A DNA stretch of 64,000 nucleotides from Asanoa sp. WMMD1127 (GCF_029626225.1 NZ_JARUBP010000001.1:4836001-4900000); one strand, 5' to 3'; counted from the first letter of the stretch, positions 29,020 to 37,575 are shown. Made by a program: numbers and translations. Notes: generated by a model from the sequence alone, not told the origin.

Positions 29020-30612
29020 ATGTCCAAGTCTCCTCTGCTCGCCCATGACCTCGTCCGCACCTACGGCGGTCGCCGCGTGCTCGACGGCGTTTCGCTGACC
29101 GCCGCTCCCGGTGACCGGATCGGCCTGATCGGTGAGAACGGCACCGGCAAGTCGACGCTGCTGCGGCTGCTCGCCGGCGTCGACGAACCGGACGGCGGCA
29201 CCGTGACCCGGCCGCCCGACCTTGGCTACCTGCACCAGGAGATGCCGTTCGACCCGGCCGCGACGATCGCCGACGTGGTCGACGACGCCCTCCGCGAGTC
29301 CCGCACGCTGCTGGCGGAGCTGGATCGGCTCAGCGCCGCGCTGGTCGACGACCCGATCGGCCCGCTGGAGGCCTACGGCGAGCTGCTCGACCACGCCCAG
29401 GAGACCGACGCCTGGGACGCCGACCGGCGGGCCGGCATCGTGCTGGCCGGCCTCGGCCTGGGCGACCTGCCGCTGGACCGCACGCTCGGCGCCATCTCCG
29501 GCGGGCAGCGCGGCCGGCTCGCGCTCGCCGCGATGCTGATCCGCCGCCCCACGGCGCTGCTGCTGGACGAGCCGACCAACCACCTCGACGACGCGGCGGC
29601 CGCGTTCCTCGAGGAGCAGCTGACCGGCCTGCCGGGCGTGGTGGTGCTGGCCAGTCACGACCGGGCGTTCCTCGACGCGGTCTGCACCGATCTGGTCGAC
29701 CTCGACCCGGCCGTCGACGGACCGACCCGGTTCGGCGGCAACTACACGGCCTACCTGGCGGAGAAGCGGGCCGAGCGCGACCGGTGGGAGCGCCGGTTCG
29801 CCGACGAGCAGGCGGAGCTGGCCGAGCTGCGCCAGGCGGTGGCGGTGACCGCGCACCAGGTCGCGCACGGCCGCCCGGCGCGGGACAGCGAGAAGATGGG
29901 CTTCGGGCGTACGACCGGCCGGGTCGAACAGCAGATCTCGCGGCGGGTGCGCAACGCCCGGGGCCGGCTCGAGGACCTGGAACGGTCGCAGGTGCGCAAG
30001 CCACCGGAGCCCCTGCGGTTCCGCGCGCCGGCGCTGGCCAGCGCGGGTGCCGATGGGTTGCTGGTCTCGGCCCGCGACCTCGTGGTGCCCGGCCGCCTGC
30101 GGCTCGACCGGCTCGACGTGTCCGCCACCGACCGGTTGCTGGTCACCGGGGCCAACGGCACCGGCAAGTCCACCTTGCTCGCCGTGCTCGCCGGGGCGCT
30201 GACCGCACAGGGCGAGCTGCACCGGCGGCGCGGCCTGCGGGTCGGACTGCTCACCCAGGACACGGTGTTCGACCGGCCGGACCGCACGGCGCTGGAGACC
30301 TATCAGGACGTCCTCGGTCCGGATAAGGCCGAGGCGGTGCCGCTGCGCGCGCTCGGCCTCGTCGGCCCGCGCGACGCGGCCCGCCCGGTCGGTGAGCTGT
30401 CGGTCGGCCAACGCCGCCGGCTCGCGCTGGCGCTGCTGCTCGCCGACCCGCCGGAGCTGCTCCTGCTCGACGAGCCGACCAACCACCTGTCGCCGCGCCT
30501 GGCCGACGAGCTGGAGGACGCGCTCGGCCCGGGCCCCGGCGCGGTCGTGGTGGCCAGCCACGACCGCTGGCTGCGCGAGCGCTGGCCCGGCCGCCGGCTT
30601 TCGCTAGATTGA
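29020..30612 (+). CDS. ABC-F family ATPase
   Basis: A 530-residue protein with two ABC domains and no membrane segments. Walker A motifs GENGTGKST (about residue 40) and GANGTGKST (about 378); signatures SGGQRGRL and SVGQRRRL; Walker B followed by DEPTNHLDD and [10 protein letters not shown] charged linker of about 80 residues, rich in R and E, joins the domains, as in ABC-F proteins that enter the ribosomal E site. Members either protect ribosomes from antibiotics or assist translation. Length and linker allow an antibiotic-resistance type, but this is not proved. Confidence 0.93.
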   Translation: MSKSPLLAHDLVRTYGGRRVLDGVSLTAAPGDRIGLIGENGTGKSTLLRLLAGVDEPDGGTVTRPPDLGYLHQEMPFDPAATIADVVDDALRESRTLLAELDRLSAALVDDPIGPLEAYGELLDHAQETDAWDADRRAGIVLAGLGLGDLPLDRTLGAISGGQRGRLALAAMLIRRPTALLLDEPTNHLDDAAAAFLEEQLTGLPGVVVLASHDRAFLDAVCTDLVDLDPAVDGPTRFGGNYTAYLAEKRAERDRWERRFADEQAELAELRQAVAVTAHQVAHGRPARDSEKMGFGRTTGRVEQQISRRVRNARGRLEDLERSQVRKPPEPLRFRAPALASAGADGLLVSARDLVVPGRLRLDRLDVSATDRLLVTGANGTGKSTLLAVLAGALTAQGELHRRRGLRVGLLTQDTVFDRPDRTALETYQDVLGPDKAEAVPLRALGLVGPRDAARPVGELSVGQRRRLALALLLADPPELLLLDEPTNHLSPRLADELEDALGPGPGAVVVASHDRWLRERWPGRRLSLD

Positions 30613-30616
30613 TCCG

Positions 30617-31642
30617 ATGGAGCATCGCGCGCTCGGCCGGTCGGGCCTGTGGGTCAGCGAGATCGTCTACGGCAACTGGCTGACCCACGGCGAGACCGTC
30701 GACCGGGCGGCCGCCACCGCGTGCGTGCGGGCGGCGCTCGATGCCGGGATCACCACGTTCGACACCGCCGACGTCTACGCGATGGGCGAGGCCGAGTCGC
30801 TCCTCGGCGCCGCCCTGCGCGGCACGCGGCGGGACGCGGTGGAGATCGCCACGAAGGTCTGCCTGCCGACCGGCGACGGCCCCAACGACCGCGGCCTCTC
30901 GCGCAAGCACGTGCTCGAGTCGTGCCACGCGTCGCTGCGCCGGCTCGGCACCGACCACATCGACCTCTACCAGGCCCACCGCTTCGATCCGCGTACGCCG
31001 CTGGACGAGACTTTGATCGCGTTCGACGACCTGGTCCGCCAGGGCAAGATCCGCTACATCGGCGTCTCGGAGTGGACGGCGCCGCAGATCGCGCAGGCGC
31101 TGGCCGTGGCCGACGAGCTCGGCCTGGCCCGCCGCATCGTCGCCAACCAGCCGCAATACAACATGCTGTGGCGGGTCATCGAGCCCGAGGTGCTGCCGCT
31201 GTGCCGGCGCGAGGGCATCGCCCAGATCGTTTTCCAGCCGCTGGCCCAGGGCGTCCTGACCGGCAAGTACGCGCCCGGCGCGGCGCCACCGGCCGGCTCA
31301 CGGGCGGCCGCCACCGGCCGCGCGCCGCGCTTCATCGGCCGCGTCCTCGGCGCGACGCTTCTGGAGCGGGTGCAGGCCCTGCGCCCGCTCGCCGACGAGG
31401 CCGGCCTGACGATGGCCCAGCTCGCGATCGCCTGGACACTGGCCACCGACGGCGTCAGCGGCGCCATCATCGGCGCCACCCGCCCGGAACAGGTCACGGA
31501 GAACGCGGCCGCCGCGGGCGCCCGCCTCACCCCGGACCTGCTGGCCGCCATCGACCGGACCCTCGGCGACCTGATCGACATGGACGCCACCAAGACCGCC
31601 GACATGTTCGCCGTCAAACCCGAATGGCAGGCCGCGGCCTGA
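30617..31642 (+). CDS. aldo/keto reductase (Kv-beta/YghZ-like)
   Basis: A 341-residue AKR: catalytic Tyr in [11 protein letters not shown], Lys in IATKVCLP, His in LYQAHRFDP, and the C-terminal NADPH-binding [16 protein letters not shown]. Acts on aldehydes or ketones of unknown identity. A TAGATT box six bases before the ATG lies within the last codons of the ABC-F gene, so it can be transcribed alone as a leaderless mRNA despite the 4-base spacing. Last gene before the mobile DNA. Confidence 0.92.
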   Translation: MEHRALGRSGLWVSEIVYGNWLTHGETVDRAAATACVRAALDAGITTFDTADVYAMGEAESLLGAALRGTRRDAVEIATKVCLPTGDGPNDRGLSRKHVLESCHASLRRLGTDHIDLYQAHRFDPRTPLDETLIAFDDLVRQGKIRYIGVSEWTAPQIAQALAVADELGLARRIVANQPQYNMLWRVIEPEVLPLCRREGIAQIVFQPLAQGVLTGKYAPGAAPPAGSRAAATGRAPRFIGRVLGATLLERVQALRPLADEAGLTMAQLAIAWTLATDGVSGAIIGATRPEQVTENAAAAGARLTPDLLAAIDRTLGDLIDMDATKTADMFAVKPEWQAAA

Positions 31643-31696
31643 ATCATGTGCGCCGGATCCGGTACCGAGGTGGGCGCCCTCAGATTCGTGCCCGGT

Positions 31697-31729
31697 GAGA
31701 TCTAGGTAAAGAAATGTCGCTATAGGAGC
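31697..31729 (+). repeat. left half of an imperfect palindrome, with 14-bp direct repeat
   Basis: GAGATCTAGGTAAA begins the left arm; the last 14 bases (31716-31729) are GTCGCTATAGGAGC, repeated in the same orientation at 33938-33951. Joined to the right half (33938-33970) after removal of the insertion, it gives a symmetric site of about 52 bp with CTATAG at its centre. Confidence 0.6.
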
Positions 31730-32260
31730 TGTCATGTCCCGGGAGATGTGTCAAGGGTGTGTCCCGGTTGATGTGTCACGGTTTTGATGTTGGTTGGGTT
31801 GGTTGTAGGGGGACGTAGGTTTTGCCGGGGGTCAGGGTGGCGGTGCCGATGGGGTGGCCGTCGGGGTCGTAGATGGTGGCGTGGCCGTTGTGGCGGATGA
31901 CGGTCAGGGTTTGGCCGAGACGGGCTATGCCGACGCCGATGCGGTGGGAGCCGGCGTTGATTTTTCCGTAGTCGGTGACGCGGCAGCGGTGGACGGTGGC
32001 GTCGGTCTGGATGGGCAGGGCGGCGGGTCCGCCGTGGCGGGTCGCGGAGGTCCAGGCGTGGTGTGGGGTGGTGCGGCGGGCGAGGGCGGAGTGGGCCCGT
32101 CGGGTGTGGTAGTAGTCGCGGTAGTCGTCGAGTAGGCGTTGGAGCTGCGCGATGGTGGTCGGGATGCGGTGGTGGGTGAGCCATTTCTTGAGGGTTTGGT
32201 GGTGGCGCTCGACCTTCCCGTGAGCTTGACCCGGTTTCCCGGACACTTCCGGTGTGGTGA

Positions 32261-33145
32261 TCACGCCGCGGTGGCTAGATCGGTGTGGTGTCGTTCGTAG
32301 TCGATCGGGGACAGGTTGCCAAGGGCCGAGTGCCGTCGGCGTGGGTTGTACCAGGCCTCGATCCACTCGAAGATGGCGTTGGCCAGCTCCTGACGGTTGC
32401 CCCAAGGTTGGCGGTCGAGGAGCTCGAGCTGCATCGAGCCGAAGAACGATTCGACCAGGCTGTTGTCGTAGCAGTCACCGATCGAGCCCATCGAGCCGAG
32501 CAGCCCGGCCGTGCGCAGCCGGTGCCCGAACGCCCAACTGGTGTATTGGGTGCCGTGGTCGGAGTGCACGATCGTCTGCCCGACCGCTGGCCGGCGGCGC
32601 CAGCGGGCCATGTCCAGGGCGTCGACGACCAGTTCGGTGCGTAGGTGGTCGGCGATCGACCAGCCCACGACCCGGCGGGCGAACACGTCCAGGACGACCG
32701 CGCAGTAGACCCAGCCCTGCCCGGTGCGGTGTTGGGTGATGTCGGTGACCCACAGCGCGTCTGGACGGTCGGCGACGAACCGGCGGTTGACCAGATCCGC
32801 TGAGGGTGTGGCGGCCGGATCCCTGACGGTGCAACCCCTTCGCCGCCGCCGATGCACCCCTTCGAGGCCGTCGGCGCGCATCAGCCGAGCGACCCGTTTA
32901 CGGCCGCATCGGACCCCGGCCGCCAGGCGCAGCTCGGCATGGACCCGCGGCGCGCCGTAGCTACCGCGGGACATCTGATGGATCTCGCGGATCGTGCGGG
33001 TGAGCGCCTCATCGGCCATCGCCCGCCGGCTGGGCCCACGCCGGCGCCAGTGGTGGAACCCGGCCCTCGACACGCCCAGCACCCGGCAGCACACCGCCAC
33101 CGGTATGCCGTCGGCGGTGAGCTCTACGACGACCGGGTAGATCAT
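32261..33145 (-). CDS. IS3-family transposase OrfB (DDE catalytic domain)
   Basis: A 294-residue integrase-core protein. The DDE residues are Asp in ALWVTDITQHRT, Asp in TIVHSDHGTQYTS and Glu in NSLVESFFGSMQLE, with the conserved C-terminal RRRHSALGNLSPIDYE. Its ATG overlaps the OrfA stop (ATGA). The CCCAAAA heptamer just before would allow a -1 frameshift that makes an OrfAB fusion, the active transposase in this family. Confidence 0.95.
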   Translation of the reverse strand: MIYPVVVELTADGIPVAVCCRVLGVSRAGFHHWRRRGPSRRAMADEALTRTIREIHQMSRGSYGAPRVHAELRLAAGVRCGRKRVARLMRADGLEGVHRRRRRGCTVRDPAATPSADLVNRRFVADRPDALWVTDITQHRTGQGWVYCAVVLDVFARRVVGWSIADHLRTELVVDALDMARWRRRPAVGQTIVHSDHGTQYTSWAFGHRLRTAGLLGSMGSIGDCYDNSLVESFFGSMQLELLDRQPWGNRQELANAIFEWIEAWYNPRRRHSALGNLSPIDYERHHTDLATAA

Positions 33146-33429
33146 TTTGGGAGGACGTTCTCCCGCGCGAAATAGGCCGCGGCCCGGCGCAGGATCTCGT
33201 TCTCCACCTCCAGACGCCGCTTCTCCTTACGCAGCGCGGCCAGCTCCTTGCGTTCCTCGCTGGTCAGACCCTCACGCCTGCCGGCGTCCCGGTCAGCCTG
33301 GGCCAACCAGTTACGCAGGCACGACTCGCTGATCCCCAAGCCTTTCGCAACCTGCGCGATCGGCTGCTCCCTCAACCGGGCCAACTCGACCGCACGCTCA
33401 CGGAACTCCGGCGGGTGTGGTGCAGGCAT
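33142..33429 (-). CDS. IS3-family transposase OrfA (HTH, leucine zipper)
   Basis: A 95-residue protein: helix-turn-helix FRERAVELARLREQPIAQVAK followed by LGISESCLRNWLAQ (given in two parts), then a coiled coil ALRKEKRRLEVENEILRRAA typical of OrfA dimerisation. GAGGAG precedes the ATG. Ends in the frameshift/overlap region with OrfB. Confidence 0.95.
   Translation of the reverse strand: MPAPHPPEFRERAVELARLREQPIAQVAKGLGISESCLRNWLAQADRDAGRREGLTSEERKELAALRKEKRRLEVENEILRRAAAYFARENVLPK
33145..33151 (-). promoter_or_regulatory. -1 programmed frameshift heptamer CCCAAAA
   Basis: On the minus strand the OrfA frame reads C CCA AAA TGA. CCCAAAA fits the X XXY YYZ slippery rule, and slipping back one base moves ribosomes from OrfA into the OrfB frame (CCC AAA ATG ATC) just before the OrfA stop. 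Confidence 0.6.
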
Positions 33430-33937
33430 CCGAACTCCTCCCTCAGCGACAGTGTCGCCTCAGATCAGGTGTCCGGAAAAGCGGGTCAAGCTCACCCGCA
33501 GGTTTGTGGGTGGTAGGGGCTTGAGTGGATCAATCGGGTGCCCCGGCCGTTGAGCGTGGACGCGAACTGTGACGCTGCGGTGGTGGCGCAGGACCAGGTG
33601 TTGGTGAACGCGGCGCCGTTGTCGCAGAGCACGATCGCACGTAACTTGCGGATCCACGCGTCGAGGTCCGGGCCGGCCATGCCCGGGCTGTGGTGTGGGC
33701 GGCGGGACCGTTCTCGCCACGCCCCTTCGGCGGCCACGCGGGCCTTGTGTCGGTAGAACGTCCGCGTCGTGACGCCGTTCTCACGGCACCACCGCGCCAC
33801 ATTGTCGATCTTCACGCCAGCGGCCAGGACCGCGTCCATCGCGTTCAGCATTTGACGCCGTATCGCCATCCCGCAGTCAACCCGGTGTGACACATCTACC
33901 GGGACATCAAGTGCGACAGATGTCATGGGACTGAAGA

Positions 33938-33970
33938 GTCGCTATAGGAGCAACTTTTTACCAAGATCTC
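33938..33970 (+). repeat. right half of the imperfect palindrome, with 14-bp direct repeat
   Basis: GTCGCTATAGGAGC (33938-33951) is followed by ACTTTTTACCAAGATCTC ending at 33970, which mirrors GAGATCTAGGTAAAGAAAT on the left side. In the joined site 19 of the 26 positions per arm pair. The remaining bases up to 34066 (about 100) show no coding sequence or further structure. Confidence 0.6.
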
Positions 33971-34066
33971 CATGCGTTGGCCGCGCGGCGGCGGGTCGCT
34001 CGCGACGCGGCGGTGTGCCGGGGGCCGCACCGGGCCTCCCGAGCGGACCCGGAGGGCAGAAGATCG

Positions 34067-34288
34067 TTAGGGCACGACGCGGACGGCGCGGTAGGCGTAG
34101 CCGTCCTGGCCCGGGGACTCCCAGTCGAGGCGGACCCGTTGGCCGGCGGTCAGGGCGCGGTAGCCCGGCATCTCGATCGCGCTGAAGTGGGCCCAGCAGC
34201 CGCCCGGGGTGTCGGGGGAGTCGAGGACGCCCCAGCCCTCTTCCTCGCGCCACTCGCGGGTGGTCGCCGTCGTCGTGCCCGTGCTCAC
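34067..34288 (-). CDS. cold-shock-domain-like protein
   Basis: A 73-residue protein starting at GTG. EEGWGVLDSPDTPGGCWAHF corresponds to RNP1-containing strands of the cold-shock fold, and GQRVRLDWESPGQDGYAYRAV to the C-terminal strands. Aromatic RNA-binding positions are partly replaced, so it is a divergent member. Its start overlaps the stop of the upstream adenosine deaminase homologue by 4 bases, so the two are co-translated. Confidence 0.82.
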   Translation of the reverse strand: MSTGTTTATTREWREEEGWGVLDSPDTPGGCWAHFSAIEMPGYRALTAGQRVRLDWESPGQDGYAYRAVRVVP

Positions 34289-35250
34289 GGGACGATCGTA
34301 GGTGCCCACCCCGCGATCCCGGCCAGCAGGCGGGCCTTGACGTCGGGCGGGGCGGCGCTGGCCGTCACCGCGCAGCGGGCCAGGTCGGCCTGCTCCGCCG
34401 GGTCGGCGGTGACCAGCGTGTACTGGGTCGTCAGGTCGCCCCCGAACAGCAGCGGGTCGTCGGTGCCCAGCGCGACCGGCACCCCGGCCGCGCGCAGCGC
34501 GCCGATCGGCAGGTCGGCGATCGTGGCGACACCCAGCGGGGGATAGGACGTCGGGCAGACCTCCAGCGCCACCCCGCGCGCCGCGAGCAGGTCGCGGGTC
34601 GCCGGGTCGCGCATCGCTGCCAGGCCGTGGCCGATCCGGTGCGCGCCCAGCAGCCGCACGCAGTCGGCGACGTGCGCCGGCGGCGTGTAGAAGCCCCCGT
34701 GCGGCACGATCCGCAGGCCCGCCTCGGCCGCCGCCCGGCACGCCGGCGCCAGGTCCGCCACCGTGCCCAGACGCTCGTCATTGGACAGTCCAAACCCGAC
34801 AACACCGCGCCCGGCGTACGACGCGGCGAGGCGGGCCAGGCGCAGCGCGTGGTCGGGCGGGGCGGCCCAGCTGGCCGCGACCACCACGCCGACGGGGATC
34901 GGCGCGGCCGCCGCACCGGACAGCGCCGCCTCGACCGCGCCGGCCAGGCCGCCCGCCACACCGGCGTACGACGTGGGGTCGATCTGCAGCTCGATCCAGC
35001 CGGCGCCGCAGGCCGCGTCGTCCTCGGCCGCCTCGACCACGACGCGCGCGATGTCGGCCGGGCCGCGGATCGCCGCCCGCGCCAGGTCGTAGCGCTCCTG
35101 GAAGGCCGCCCACTCGTGCACCGCGTCGGCCACGAACGGCGGCGGCAGCGGCAGGCCGTCGCGGGCCGCGAGCTCCGCCAGGGTGGCCGGTCGCATCGCG
35201 CCCGTGAGATGCAGGTGCAGGTTGGTCTTGGGTAGCGTCGCGACCGTCAC
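34285..35250 (-). CDS. adenosine deaminase homologue lacking the catalytic Glu
   Basis: A 321-residue amidohydrolase barrel of the ADA family: metal site NLHLHLTGAM near residue 12, RIGHGLA near 197, EVCPTSYPPLGV, and metal Asp in ALGTDDPLLFG. Where ADA has HAGE (or HGGE in actinobacterial relatives), with the Glu as proton donor, this protein has HGGFYTP. The enzyme may thus be inactive as a deaminase or have another reaction. It is short for the family (usually 330-350). Divergent from the aldehyde dehydrogenase gene; coupled to the cold-shock-like gene. Confidence 0.88.
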   Translation of the reverse strand: MTVATLPKTNLHLHLTGAMRPATLAELAARDGLPLPPPFVADAVHEWAAFQERYDLARAAIRGPADIARVVVEAAEDDAACGAGWIELQIDPTSYAGVAGGLAGAVEAALSGAAAAPIPVGVVVAASWAAPPDHALRLARLAASYAGRGVVGFGLSNDERLGTVADLAPACRAAAEAGLRIVPHGGFYTPPAHVADCVRLLGAHRIGHGLAAMRDPATRDLLAARGVALEVCPTSYPPLGVATIADLPIGALRAAGVPVALGTDDPLLFGGDLTTQYTLVTADPAEQADLARCAVTASAAPPDVKARLLAGIAGWAPTIVP

Positions 35251-35273
35251 CCCGCGAGCCTACGGAGGCAGTC

Positions 35274-36605
35274 ATGTCGCTAGAGAGCAGCACCGCCGCG
35301 GCCGGGGTCGCCGCGCGTGAGCTGGCCACCTGGTCCGGCGCCCGCCGCCGGGACGCCCTGCACGCCGCCGCCGACGCGCTGTCGGCCGCGGCCGATCGCG
35401 TGCTCGACGCCGCTGTCGAGGAGACGGGCCTGACCCGCCAGCGGCTCGAGGGGGAGATGGCCCGCACCACCGGTCAGCTGCGGCTGCTCGGCGACTTCGT
35501 GGCCGACGGCCGGGACCGGCCCGTGGTCCGCTCGGCCGGCGCGGCGCCGGGCGGTGGCGACATCGTCGCGGTACGCGTGCCGATCGGTCCCGTGGCCGTC
35601 TTCGCCGCCTCGAACTTCCCGCTCGCGTTCGGGGTGCTGGGTGGCGACACCGCATCGGCGCTGGCCGCCGGCTGCCCGGTGGTGGCCAAGGCCCACCCGG
35701 CGCAACCCGAGACCGCCCGGCTGATCGAGGAGGCGGTCGTGCCCGCGCTCGGCGGTCCGGCCGGCACGTTCGCCGTCGTGCACGGCGGCGCCGACGTCTC
35801 GCTGGCCCTCGTGCGCGCCCCGGAGATCCGCGCGGTCGGCTTCACCGGCTCCGCGGCCGGCGGCCGGGCGCTGATGGACGCGGCCGCCGCCCGACCCGAC
35901 CCGATCCCGGTGTACGCCGAGATGGGCGCCCTCAACCCCGTGTTCGTCTTTCCGTCGGCGCTCGACGACGAGCGCTGGCCGGCGACGCTGGCCGCTGCCG
36001 TCACCGGCTCGGCCGGTCAGCTCTGCACGAAGCCGGGGCTGGTCGTCGTGCCGGCCGGCGAGGCGGGCACCGCGTTCGCCGACAAGCTCGCCGCCGAGGT
36101 CGCCGAGACACCGGTGTTCGACCGGATGCTGACGCCGTCGATGGCCTCGGCGCACGCGGCCTGGCGGGACCGGGCCCCGGGCGCCGACGGCGAGGCGACC
36201 GCGCCCGACGGCGGGGCCGCGCCCTTCGCCGTCCGGGTCGACGGCGCCGCTCTCGACGGCGAGCTGCTGGAGGAGCACTTCGGCCCGACCGTCGTGATCG
36301 CACAGTCGACCGTGGCCGGCTACGGCGAGCTGGCCGCCCGGTTGGAGGGCAGCCTGACCGCGACCGTGCTGGCCGGCGACGGCGACGACGACGCGGTCCG
36401 CGCCCTGCTGCCGGCGCTGGTCGACCGGGCCGGTCGGGTGATCTACAACGGCGTGCCGACCGGTGTCGCGGTCGTCGACGCGATGCAGCACGGTGGGCCC
36501 TGGCCGGCGGCTTCGGGCGCCTTCACCTCGGTCGGCACCGCGTCCGTCGAGCGGTTCCTGCGCACGGTGGCGCTGCAGAACCTGCCGGAGCGGCTCGCGC
36601 CCTGA
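35274..36605 (+). CDS. aldehyde dehydrogenase, ketoglutarate-semialdehyde type
   Basis: A 443-residue ALDH. Catalytic Cys is in GSAGQLCTKPGLVVV, general base Glu in VYAEMGALNPVFVF, and the cofactor/oxyanion Asn in FAASNFPLAFG. The segment order with an early EETGLTRQRLEGEMART is typical of 2,5-dioxovalerate (alpha-ketoglutarate semialdehyde) dehydrogenases that finish non-phosphorylative sugar-acid or hydroxyproline breakdown. It is about 40-60 residues shorter than usual. ATG is preceded by GGAGG. The expected dehydratase genes are not adjacent, so the pathway is inferred from family only. Confidence 0.88.
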   Translation: MSLESSTAAAGVAARELATWSGARRRDALHAAADALSAAADRVLDAAVEETGLTRQRLEGEMARTTGQLRLLGDFVADGRDRPVVRSAGAAPGGGDIVAVRVPIGPVAVFAASNFPLAFGVLGGDTASALAAGCPVVAKAHPAQPETARLIEEAVVPALGGPAGTFAVVHGGADVSLALVRAPEIRAVGFTGSAAGGRALMDAAAARPDPIPVYAEMGALNPVFVFPSALDDERWPATLAAAVTGSAGQLCTKPGLVVVPAGEAGTAFADKLAAEVAETPVFDRMLTPSMASAHAAWRDRAPGADGEATAPDGGAAPFAVRVDGAALDGELLEEHFGPTVVIAQSTVAGYGELAARLEGSLTATVLAGDGDDDAVRALLPALVDRAGRVIYNGVPTGVAVVDAMQHGGPWPAASGAFTSVGTASVERFLRTVALQNLPERLAP

Positions 36606-36641
36606 GAGCACGGCCTTACCCAGCGGGTGGGCGGTGAAACT

Positions 36642-36675
36642 GGTTGCCGGCAAGCAATTAATTAGGGTGATTGCT
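36642..36675 (+). promoter_or_regulatory. candidate control region of the stress operon
   Basis: The 154-base gap before the LEA-like gene has an unusually A/T-rich patch. AGCAAT (36653-36658) and ATTGCT (36670-36675) form an inverted repeat around it. GGTTG (36642) and GGGTGA (36665) faintly resemble a SigB-type promoter, but the 18-base spacing is too long. Only the inverted repeat is firm. Confidence 0.25.
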
Positions 36676-36759
36676 GGCATTGATCGGCCGTGACCGGGTA
36701 CCGACCGGCAATCGGCACCCCTTCAGCACGGGTGCTCCATTCCGGAAGGGATCCCCCCG

Positions 36760-37575
36760 ATGACGGACATCGCCACCTCCCGGTCGCCGTCCGGCGATCA
36801 GGAGTCGACCACACAGAAGGCGAAGGACGAGGCCAGGGACGTGGGCCAGACGGCGGTCGCCGCCGGTGGCAACGTCGCGCAGACCGCCAAGGAGCAGGGC
36901 AAGGAGGTCGGCCGGGAGACGGCGCGACAGGCCCGCAACCTCTACGGCGAGGCCCGCGGGCACCTGCGGCAGCAGGCCGGTGACCAGCAGCGGCGGGCCG
37001 CGGGCGGCATCCGCACGCTCGGTGACGAGCTGCGGTCCATGGCCGAGAACAGCAACGGGTCGGGTCCGGCGAGCGAGCTCGCCCACCAGGCCGCCAGCCG
37101 CGTCTCCGGCGTGGCCGACTGGCTCGAGTCGCGTGAGCCCGGCCAGCTGGTCGACGAGGTCAAGCAGTTCGCGCGGCGCCGCCCGGGCACGTTTCTGGTC
37201 GGTGCGGCCGTGCTCGGCATTCTCGCCGGCCGGCTGACCCGTGGGCTGGTCGCCGACGCGCACGACCAGAGTGACGCGACGGCGGCGTATCCGACGACCG
37301 AGCCCTCCGGTGTGTACGGGAGCGGCTACCAGGCTGGTGACCCCACCGCCGCGTACCCGACGACCGCGGCCCCGACCGGCGGCGCCGCCACCACGTACCC
37401 CGGTGGCGCGGACCCGATGGTCGGTGCGCCCGCGTACCCGACGGTCGCCGACGTCGAGCCGGACAGCACCGTCTACCGTGGCTCGACCGTCGACCCCGGC
37501 GTCGTGCCGGAGCAGCCGATCGAGCGCGGCCCGTGGGACGGCGGCACCAACGGCACCACCGGGAACCGGCCATGA
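36760..37575 (+). CDS. LEA-like envelope protein with repeat tail
   Basis: A 271-residue protein. Residues 1-110 are highly charged and Ala/Gln-rich (KAKDEARDVGQTA, AAGGNVAQTAKEQGKEVG), like late-embryogenesis-abundant 11-mers; one hydrophobic segment lies near 145-160 (FLVGAAVLGILAGRL). The tail has imperfect AAYPTT repeats rich in Gly, Pro and Tyr. AAGGGA precedes the ATG. The stop overlaps the start of the holin-like gene (ATGA). The three-gene set recurs widely in actinomycetes; function unknown, desiccation or envelope stress is a guess. Confidence 0.82.
   Translation: MTDIATSRSPSGDQESTTQKAKDEARDVGQTAVAAGGNVAQTAKEQGKEVGRETARQARNLYGEARGHLRQQAGDQQRRAAGGIRTLGDELRSMAENSNGSGPASELAHQAASRVSGVADWLESREPGQLVDEVKQFARRRPGTFLVGAAVLGILAGRLTRGLVADAHDQSDATAAYPTTEPSGVYGSGYQAGDPTAAYPTTAAPTGGAATTYPGGADPMVGAPAYPTVADVEPDSTVYRGSTVDPGVVPEQPIERGPWDGGTNGTTGNRP

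Larger units (their letters stand above)
32221..33494 (-). mobile_element. complete IS3-family insertion sequence, 1274 bp
   Basis: Terminal inverted repeats of 26 bp (32221-32246 and 33469-33494) match at 24 positions and start TGAGCTTGACCCG. They are flanked by a perfect 4-bp direct repeat CCCG (32217-32220 and 33495-33498). Excising the element and one CCCG restores the host transposase frame HPQTCGKVERHH exactly, which fixes the boundaries. It carries orfA and orfB with a frameshift signal and looks intact. Confidence 0.93.
31776..33869 (-). pseudogene. IS481-family transposase, deleted and split
   Basis: The N-terminal piece (from ATG 33869 to 33492) begins MAIRRQMLNAMDAVLAAG with a helix-turn-helix (TTRTFYRHKARV), jumps from LDAWIRKLR to IVLCDNGAAFTN, and ends SSPYHPQTCG, where the first three bases of the IS3 element act as stop. 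The C-terminal piece (32216 to 31776) resumes KVERHHQTLKKWL and runs to the natural end. About 100 residues, including the first catalytic Asp of the DDE core, are missing from the N-terminal piece. Both events make it inactive. Confidence 0.85.
31730..33937 (-). mobile_element. degenerate IS481-family element, interrupted by an IS3-family element
   Basis: Inverted terminal sequences ATGTCCCGGGAGATGTGTCA (31734-31753) and its near-reverse-complement at 33888-33907 differ at one base. Flanking 14-bp direct repeats GTCGCTATAGGAGC suggest the target duplication. Without the nested IS3 element and its duplicated 4 bases the unit is about 930 bp, shorter than the usual 1.1-1.3 kb, consistent with the internal deletion seen in its transposase. 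The right end carries 30 more bases outside the shared terminal sequence than the left, so one end is probably eroded. Confidence 0.75.

Noticed and set aside
31716-33951. 14-bp direct repeats as attachment sites of an integrative element
   Set aside because: No integrase lies inside; the transposase type and terminal repeats point to IS481 target duplication.
36642-36670. SigB-type promoter GGTTG/GGGTGA before the stress operon
   Set aside because: Spacing of 18 bases and a mismatching -10 are outside the usual range; kept only as a weak note.
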